In this document: positions 63,888 to 64,000 of the stretch, piece by piece | Layout of the letters: the number at the start of each line of letters is the position of its first letter | Position numbering within the stretch: the first letter of the stretch is position 1 | Source of the DNA: Shinisaurus crocodilurus | Taxonomy: Eukaryota > Chordata > Lepidosauria > Squamata > Shinisauridae | DNA: 64,000 nucleotides | Assembly (NCBI GenBank): GCA_021292165.1 | Contig: CM037876.1 | Location: 286,414,521-286,478,520, forward strand | Reading direction: 5' to 3' | Translations under genes and position numbers: made by a program | The notes under the pieces: generated by a model | Database searches by the model: none | What the model was told of the DNA's origin: nothing | Seen by the model: the letters and a program-made list of their open reading frames with translations, nothing else

Positions 63888-64000
63888 ACCGTCCTATGCA
63901 TGTTTAGACAAAAAAGGCCTACAACTCCCAGCATGCTCCAGCCAGCCACTGCTGGCTGGGGCACGCTGCAAGTTGTAGGCCTTTTTTCTGTCTAAACATG
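63888..64000. repeat. Foldback MITE, cut by the window end
   Basis: GTCCTATGCATGTTTAGACA and TTCTGTCTAAACATG are inverted ends around paired GCCTACAACTCCCAGCA arms. Same family as 35548-35661. Confidence 0.75.

Overview
This window is nuclear DNA of a vertebrate, most likely a squamate reptile (lizard). Three spliced protein genes are recognisable. Their order and orientation match the conserved vertebrate block LYSET/TMEM251 (+), GON7 (-), UBR7 (+), which in human is followed by BTBD7 (-). The lizard assignment rests on the repeats: tRNA-derived Sauria-type SINEs, a 5S rRNA-derived SINE, CR1/L3-type LINEs, young L1 copies, many short foldback DNA elements and a Ty1/copia element.

Layout. 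1-18.4 kb is intergenic and almost entirely repeats: a complete-looking 5'-truncated L1, SINEs, three solo LTRs of one family (the third at 17.8-18.4 kb), a hAT with an 8-bp target duplication, pogo-like elements and minisatellites. 18.4-25.3 kb is LYSET: a CpG-island promoter, a non-coding first exon, a 5.7-kb intron and a single coding exon at 24479-24874. 25.3-35.2 kb is intergenic and is dominated by a 5.25-kb Ty1/copia retrotransposon on the minus strand, with near-identical LTRs and a perfect 5-bp target duplication. GON7 has two coding exons on the minus strand (36697-36505 and 35383-35280). It shares a CpG-rich divergent promoter with UBR7.

UBR7 runs from 37167 to 56139 in 11 coding exons that give a continuous 431-residue reading frame, with a polyA signal at 56970. 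Its intron 3 holds 2.4 kb of abutting DNA transposons, one of which has swollen into a C-rich/G-rich inverted minisatellite. 57-62 kb is again transposon-rich: an old L3/CR1 element with an ORF1 esterase fragment, and an L1 insertion with a twin-priming 5' inversion and a 16-bp target duplication. The last 1.8 kb looks like the 3' UTR of a minus-strand gene, BTBD7 by synteny.

The three genes act in unrelated processes: LYSET in mannose-6-phosphate tagging of lysosomal enzymes, GON7 in the KEOPS complex for tRNA t6A, and UBR7 in histone H2B ubiquitination and chaperoning. I see no operon-like or defence-type system. The novelty here lies in the mobile-element biology. Most long open frames outside the listed exons are chance products of CpG islands, GC-rich repeats or transposon antisense strands.
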